This document shows, piece after piece, positions 5,900 to 9,225 of a DNA stretch of 9,225 nucleotides. The position numbers and the translations under genes were made by a program. Location of the stretch: NCBI GenBank assembly GCA_003219095.1, contig QHPM01000047.1, positions 1 to 9,225 on the forward strand, written 5' to 3'. The notes under the pieces are model-generated. The model was not told the DNA's origin. It did not search any database and was given only the letters and a program-made list of their open reading frames with translations. Source of the DNA: Verrucomicrobiota bacterium. Lineage in GTDB: Bacteria; Verrucomicrobiota; Verrucomicrobiia; Chthoniobacterales; UBA10450. Positions within the stretch are counted from its first letter, which is position 1. Each line of letters starts with the position of its first letter.

Positions 5900-7909
5900 A
5901 TGAAGGTCGACAGTTTTTTCGCCGAACTAAAGCGGCGCAGTGTTTACAAAGTCGCGATTGCCTACGGCGTCGTGGCGTGGCTGCTGATGCAAATCGCCAG
6001 CCAGATTTTTCCATTTTTCGAAATTCCAAACTGGGCAGTTCGACTTGTGGTGCTCATGCTCATAATCGGATTCCCAGTCGCGCTGATCATCGCCTGGGCC
6101 TTTGAGCTCACACCGGAAGGATTGAAGCGAACCGAAGTGGCTGACGCAACGCCGACTCCGCGCCCGGGGCATCGGACATGGATTTATGTCGTGATTGTCG
6201 CTGGTGCGATTTCGGTTGGTCTTTTTTTCCTCCGGCGTTACACCAGTTCGACAAAAGTTGTAGGCTCGGGGTTATCGGCGAAATCAATTGCGGTGCTTCC
6301 GTTCGACAATCTGAGTGAAGAAAAGGGAAACGCCTATTTCGCCGAGGGTATCCAGGACGAGATTCTGACGCGACTGGCAAAAGTCGCCGACCTAAAAGTG
6401 ATCTCGCGGACTTCAACACAACAGTACGGAACCAAGCCGGGTAGTCTCTCCCAGATCGCGAAGCAGTTAGGAGTCACGAATATTGTCGAGGGTAGCGTGC
6501 AGAAGGCAGAAGGTCAGGTGCGGGTGAATGTGCAGTTGATTAATGCCCAGACCGATTCCCATCTTTGGGGCGATACTTATGATCGGAAGCTAACCGATAT
6601 TTTCGCGGTCGAGAGCGAGGTTGCCAAATCCATTGCCGAAGCGTTGCAGGCAAGACTCACCGGCGGTGAGAAATCTGCGATCGATATTAAACCGACTAAC
6701 AACCCCGACGCTTACGATGCCTACCTCCGTGCCGTCGCGAGTTGGAGTAAACTGACCTACTCGACTGAAGATGCTGAGAATACGATCAACTTCTACAAGC
6801 GAGCGGTGCAGCTCGATCCTAAGTTTGCTGAAGCGTGGGCGGGGCTTGCCGTTGCTTACCTCGATATTTACAATGATGAAAATGCGCCGCAGCGCTTGGC
6901 CGAGGTAAAGCCCGCGATCGATACCGCGTTCCGAATGCAGCCGGAGCTTGGGGAAGCGTACTTCGCACTCGGAAATTACCGTTACCGCATTTTGCGCGAC
7001 TACGATGGCGCTCTGGAAGCGTTCGAGAAGGCGGCGCAGCGGGGCGTGAGTCGAGCGAAGACCGCTGATTTCGCGAGCTACGTCAAACGGCGGCAAGGTA
7101 AGTGGGAGGAGTCGCTCACATTGTCATCCCAAGCCAGCGAGCTTGATCCTCGTAATACCAATATTCTGGCGGCCCGAGCCGAGACTTATTTCGCACTGCG
7201 GCGTTTCCAGGAGGCGCATGCAACGAATGAGCGCGCACTTGAGAGCACACCCGCTGATCCGGCGCTACTGGCCCTGAGCGCGTCTGTCTATCAGGCTGAA
7301 GGAGATTTGAAAGCGGCGCGCCAGTTACTCGACCGCGTGCCACTAGATGGGCGAGATCCCGAGCTAGTAGGAGTTCACTTTGACCAGTGGTGCATGGAGC
7401 GCCGCTACTCGGAAGCTATCAAGGCGCTGAGAAATTTGCTCGCCACTCCTCTCCCGGAAGGAGGCATCTTAAAGCCCACATTTCAAGGATGGCTTGGCTT
7501 AGCCGAACTTTGGAGTGGTGACCAAGTGGCTGGTCGATCCGATCTGCTCAAAGCAAGAGACCAAATGGAGGGAATGTATAAAGAAGAAGGTGAAGTAGGG
7601 CGACGACTAGTCTCCCAGTTAACCTTCATTTGTGCCTGGTTAGGCGATAGAGCGTGCGTTGAGCGCCATGCTGCGCGAATGCAAAAAGAGATCGCGGCGG
7701 ACACGTTCAACGGGCCGCACGCAGCTGGAACTGTCGCCGTGGCTCAGGCGGCGCTCGGTGAAACCGATTCCGCCGTCCGTAGCTTGACCGGCCTGCTGCA
7801 AGTGCCCGGCAATAGGCCGGTGACACCTGCTCTGCTGCGCCTCGATCCCGCGTTTGATCCGCTGCGCAAAGACCCCCAGTTCCTAAGATTGTGCAAGGAA
7901 GCACCGTGA
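4196..7909 (+). CDS. Fused double-unit TolB-N/FlgO-like TPR membrane protein (unit A + unit B)
   Basis: One open frame of 1237 codons encodes two complete paralogues head to tail. Unit A (1-568) has helices at about 19-37, 45-67 and 93-111, the TolB-N/FlgO-like domain at about 129-256 and roughly seven TPRs from 289 to 545. Unit B (569-1237) repeats the layout: helices at about 587-605, 613-636 and 661-679, the domain at about 695-823, then TPRs of the gene 1 subtype, closing with RLDPAFDPLRKDPQFLRL (1215-1232). Known relatives generally have one such unit, so the length is about double. M569 lines up residue for residue with the starts of the other units (MKVDSFFAELKRR against MNLGSFFAELKRR), so two separate genes are the likely ancestral state. 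The frame begins with GTG overlapping the stop of gene 1, and its TGA (7907-7909) overlaps the next start. No enzyme motif is visible; scaffold or interaction roles are inferred. An indel error could also have joined two real genes, and the TGA embedded in ATGA at 5900-5903 would then be the true end of unit A. Confidence 0.82.
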   Translation: MNLSAFVAELKRRNVYKVAIAYGVVAWLLIQIATQVFPFLEIPNWAIRLVIMVIVIGFPIALIIAWAFETTPEGIKRTDAADAAGQHSRGGGWVYVVLVGAALSIGLFFIGRYTAASRKQTELAGLPVKSIAVLPFDNLSRNPDNAYLAEGIQDEILTRLAKVADLKVISRTSTQKYKSAPDNLREIAKQLGVANILEGSVQRAADQVRVNVQLINATTDAHLWAESYDRALTDIFMVETEIAKTISDTLRAKLTGSEERMISEKPTANPEAYKLYLKGRFFWSRRTGDNLPKAIDYFKQAIAHDPNYALAYAALAEAYIILPGYTDADPRDVNPKAKEVARKALEIDDTLAEAHNAFAQISFFDLDFAGAIKEFQRAIALNPNYATAHHWYATGPLQALGRFDEAIAEGARAIELDPLSAIIQIDAANNYIVAGRYDEAIDHIHKALEIDPEFADAYVSLGVALELKGDVTAAIPNFERAYQLGADTVSLAFLGNLYGKTGNTAEAAKMLAELEQLAIKQHVSPYLFAVLQAGLGNKSEALRWLEKNYTDRSEDITNMARSKSVLEAMKVDSFFAELKRRSVYKVAIAYGVVAWLLMQIASQIFPFFEIPNWAVRLVVLMLIIGFPVALIIAWAFELTPEGLKRTEVADATPTPRPGHRTWIYVVIVAGAISVGLFFLRRYTSSTKVVGSGLSAKSIAVLPFDNLSEEKGNAYFAEGIQDEILTRLAKVADLKVISRTSTQQYGTKPGSLSQIAKQLGVTNIVEGSVQKAEGQVRVNVQLINAQTDSHLWGDTYDRKLTDIFAVESEVAKSIAEALQARLTGGEKSAIDIKPTNNPDAYDAYLRAVASWSKLTYSTEDAENTINFYKRAVQLDPKFAEAWAGLAVAYLDIYNDENAPQRLAEVKPAIDTAFRMQPELGEAYFALGNYRYRILRDYDGALEAFEKAAQRGVSRAKTADFASYVKRRQGKWEESLTLSSQASELDPRNTNILAARAETYFALRRFQEAHATNERALESTPADPALLALSASVYQAEGDLKAARQLLDRVPLDGRDPELVGVHFDQWCMERRYSEAIKALRNLLATPLPEGGILKPTFQGWLGLAELWSGDQVAGRSDLLKARDQMEGMYKEEGEVGRRLVSQLTFICAWLGDRACVERHAARMQKEIAADTFNGPHAAGTVAVAQAALGETDSAVRSLTGLLQVPGNRPVTPALLRLDPAFDPLRKDPQFLRLCKEAP
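5900..5903 (+). promoter_or_regulatory. Relic ATGA stop/start overlap inside the fusion
   Basis: ATG 5900-5902 is codon 569 and aligns with the start codons of the other units. The overlapping TGA (5901-5903) is in the +1 frame relative to unit A, the same arrangement as GTGA at 4196 and 7906. Only GAAG (5894-5897) precedes it, two bases away, so independent internal initiation is poorly supported. Reading that alternative frame backward meets a TAA at 5862-5864, so any frame change must lie between about 5862 and 5900. Confidence 0.5.
7896..7909 (+). promoter_or_regulatory. Shine-Dalgarno plus GTGA overlap for gene 4
   Basis: AGGA (7896-7899), within AAGGAAG, lies six bases before GTG 7906, inside the last codons of unit B. 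The TGA at 7907-7909 ends unit B. This is the best ribosome binding site in the array, so gene 4 may initiate both by coupling and independently. Confidence 0.65.
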
Positions 7910-9225
7910 ATAGATCCAGCTTCTTTGCGGAACTCAAGCGGCGCAACGTTTACAAAGTCGCGGTTGCCTACGCTGTGGTCGGGTGGTTGTTGGTCCAGGT
8001 CGCGACGCAAGTCTTTCCGTTTTTTGAAATACCGAATTGGACGGTGCGCCTTGTCGTGCTGTTAATCTTAGTCGGGTTTCCGGTTGCGCTCATCATCGCC
8101 TGGGCCTTCGAGCTAACGCCAGCAGGCATTAAGCGAACGGAAGAGGCCGATCTCGCCTACCCCGGCCGATCTCGCGGCCGTGCTTGGATTTATGTTGTCA
8201 TCTCAGCCGGTTTAGTGTCGGCGGGATTATTCTTTCTCGGTCGCTACACTGCGCCTAACGAAAATAAGATTGCGAATATGCCGGCAAAATCGATTGCGGT
8301 GCTGCCGTTCGAGAATTTAAGCCGCGATCCGGACAATGCTTATTTCACCGAGGGAATTCAGGACGAAATTCTGACGCGATTAGCAAAAGTCGCAGACTTG
8401 AAGGTGATCTCGCGCACTTCGACCCAGCGTTACAAAAGCTCGCCGAATGATCTGCCCCAGATCGCGAAGCAGCTTGGCGTTGCCAATATTCTCGAAGGCA
8501 GTGTGCAGAAGTCCCAGGACCAGGTGCGGGTGAATGTGCAGTTAATTAATGCCGCGACCGATGCCCACTTATGGGCGGACAGTTTCGATCGTAAACTGAT
8601 CGATATCTTTGCCGTCGAAAGCGAAATTGCGACAAAGGTAGCTGACATCCTTCAGGCGAAGCTGACCGGGGCGGAGCAACACGCGATTTCCATGCAGCCG
8701 ACCCAGAATACCGAGGCATACCAGTTATATCTGAGGGGAAGATATTTTTGGAACAAACGCACCGGACCTGATCTTCAAAAAGCGATCGATTATTTTAGAC
8801 AGGCGATCGGGAAAGATCCGAACTATGCGCTGGCTTATGTGGGACTCGGTGATTCTTATATTCTTCTTTCTGGTTTTGGCGCCGCGCGGCCCCAGGATTC
8901 TTTTCCGCTGGCCGAGGCGGCGGCGAAGAAAGCTCTGGAGATCGACGATACCCTGGCCGAAGCCCACACTACGCTGGGATTCAGTCTGTGTGTTCATCAT
9001 TTCGATTTCGCGGGCTCGATCAGGGAATTCGAGCGTGCGATCGAATTAAATCCGAATTACGCGACGGCGCACCATTGGTTTGGAGATGGACCTCTGCTGG
9101 CCGTTGGCCAGTTTGATCGCGCAATCGCGGAAGGAAAACGCGCCCTCGAGCTCGATCCATTGTCGGTCATCATCACTGCCGATCTTGGAGCCAATTACCT
9201 GGTAGCCCGACGGTATGATGAAGCG
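7906..9225 (+). CDS. Membrane-anchored TolB-N/FlgO-like domain TPR protein, subtype II (gene 4, 3' truncated by window)
   Basis: The frame is open for 440 codons from GTG 7906 to the last base of the window, so the gene continues beyond it. The product starts MNRSSFFAELKRRNVYK, with helices at about 19-37, 45-67 and 94-112. The same positive-inside pattern predicts an external C-terminal part. The TolB-N/FlgO-like domain spans about 127-255 (KSIAVLPFENLSRDPDNAYF, GIQDEILTRLAKVADLK, LGVANILEGSVQK, HLWADSFDRKL). At least four TPRs follow from 289: QKAIDYFRQAIGKDPNYALA, KKALEIDDTLAEAH, FAGSIREFERAIELNPNYA and QFDRAIAEGKRALELDPLS. The last codons (RRYDEA) begin a further repeat that matches RYDEAIDH in unit A. 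By comparison with unit A about 130 or more residues are missing, including the tail that would show what unit A has lost. There is one cysteine, near residue 362. It is probably co-translated with the fusion gene. Confidence 0.9.
   Translation, partial: MNRSSFFAELKRRNVYKVAVAYAVVGWLLVQVATQVFPFFEIPNWTVRLVVLLILVGFPVALIIAWAFELTPAGIKRTEEADLAYPGRSRGRAWIYVVISAGLVSAGLFFLGRYTAPNENKIANMPAKSIAVLPFENLSRDPDNAYFTEGIQDEILTRLAKVADLKVISRTSTQRYKSSPNDLPQIAKQLGVANILEGSVQKSQDQVRVNVQLINAATDAHLWADSFDRKLIDIFAVESEIATKVADILQAKLTGAEQHAISMQPTQNTEAYQLYLRGRYFWNKRTGPDLQKAIDYFRQAIGKDPNYALAYVGLGDSYILLSGFGAARPQDSFPLAEAAAKKALEIDDTLAEAHTTLGFSLCVHHFDFAGSIREFERAIELNPNYATAHHWFGDGPLLAVGQFDRAIAEGKRALELDPLSVIITADLGANYLVARRYDEA

Larger units (their letters stand above)
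5900..7909 (+). other. Unit B of the fusion: subtype I TPR paralogue
   Basis: This unit has 669 codons with the full anchor and TolB-N/FlgO-like domain. It then matches gene 1 in its TPR region: YVKRRQGKWEESLTLSSQAS against VVKRRQGKLDEAIDMQKRAS, and YQAEGDLKAARQLLDRV against YLAEGDLDAAGRLLEGV. It carries four cysteines (C1066, C1146, C1154 and C1233 of the fusion), whereas gene 1 and unit A have none. Confidence 0.8.
2277..8670 (+). repeat. Four tandem copies of the anchor plus TolB-N/FlgO-like module
   Basis: The conserved module occupies 2277-3035, 4196-4963, 5900-6664 and 7906-8670. Protein similarity is high throughout, especially AELKRR, the three helices, IQDEILTRL, DLKVISRTST and EGSVQ. 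DNA identity survives in short blocks: 20 bases shared by 2721-2740 and 4649-4668, 20 bases shared by 4226-4245 and 7936-7955, and 23 bases shared by 6515-6537 and 8521-8543. The TPR portions between the modules are much more diverged. Confidence 0.85.

Noticed and set aside
5824..6105. Short + strand frame crossing the fusion point, considered as the true continuation of unit A
   Set aside because: Its translation has no TPR or DPxF-like residues and runs on through the anchor region of unit B, so it is not the lost tail. The relevant alternative frame is the one ending at TGA 5901-5903.
6590..7096. Reverse-strand open frame of 168 codons
   Set aside because: It is antisense to unit B coding sequence with no independent support.
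2277..9225. CRISPR, phage-defence or mobile-element explanation for the repeated structure
   Set aside because: The repeats are whole paralogous protein-coding units of 1.7-2.0 kb without direct-repeat/spacer pattern, transposase, terminal inverted repeats or nuclease motifs.

Overview
The window is bacterial and every supported gene lies on the + strand. Codon use is uniform and moderately GC-rich. Signal-peptide and membrane-anchor features point to a Gram-negative envelope. From remembered family resemblance only, the gene style fits a soil Verrucomicrobiota (Chthoniobacterales-like) or possibly Acidobacteriota genome: many paralogues of a three-helix membrane anchor followed by a TolB-N/FlgO-like domain and TPRs, plus a large secreted protein of unknown function. 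This placement is an inference and was not tested against any database.

Layout: (1) bases 1-133 hold the C-terminal tail of a TPR paralogue that starts outside the window. (2) 217-2028 encodes a secreted protein of about 600 residues, probably beta-propeller-like, with no assignable function. (3) 2029-2276 is a 248-bp intergenic region with a perfect 10-bp stem hairpin and an overlapping alternative pairing. (4) 2277-9225 is a tandem array of four paralogous units, each about 570-670 residues when complete. They are gene 1 (2277-4199), unit A and unit B fused in one reading frame of 1237 codons (4196-7909), and gene 4 (7906-9225), which runs off the end of the window. Adjacent reading frames overlap by four bases (GTGA), so the array looks like a translationally coupled operon.

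Each unit has a short basic N-terminus, three predicted membrane helices, a conserved domain like the N-terminal part of TolB/FlgO, and TPR repeats. The anchor should place the TPR part in the periplasm, where it would act as a protein-interaction scaffold; no catalytic site is visible. The TPR regions fall into two subtypes that alternate along the DNA (I, II, I, II), which suggests a two-gene module was duplicated.

The most unusual feature is the A-B fusion. Residue M569 aligns exactly with the start codons of the other units and still carries the xTGA overlap seen at the intact junctions. Unit A also lacks the C-terminal DP-x-x-DP-[LI]-R-x-DP-x-F type motif that closes the other units. This looks like a recent fusion through an out-of-frame deletion or indel, or a sequence error, and it creates a membrane-topology problem for unit B. 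I see no RNA genes, CRISPR array, insertion sequence or defence system.
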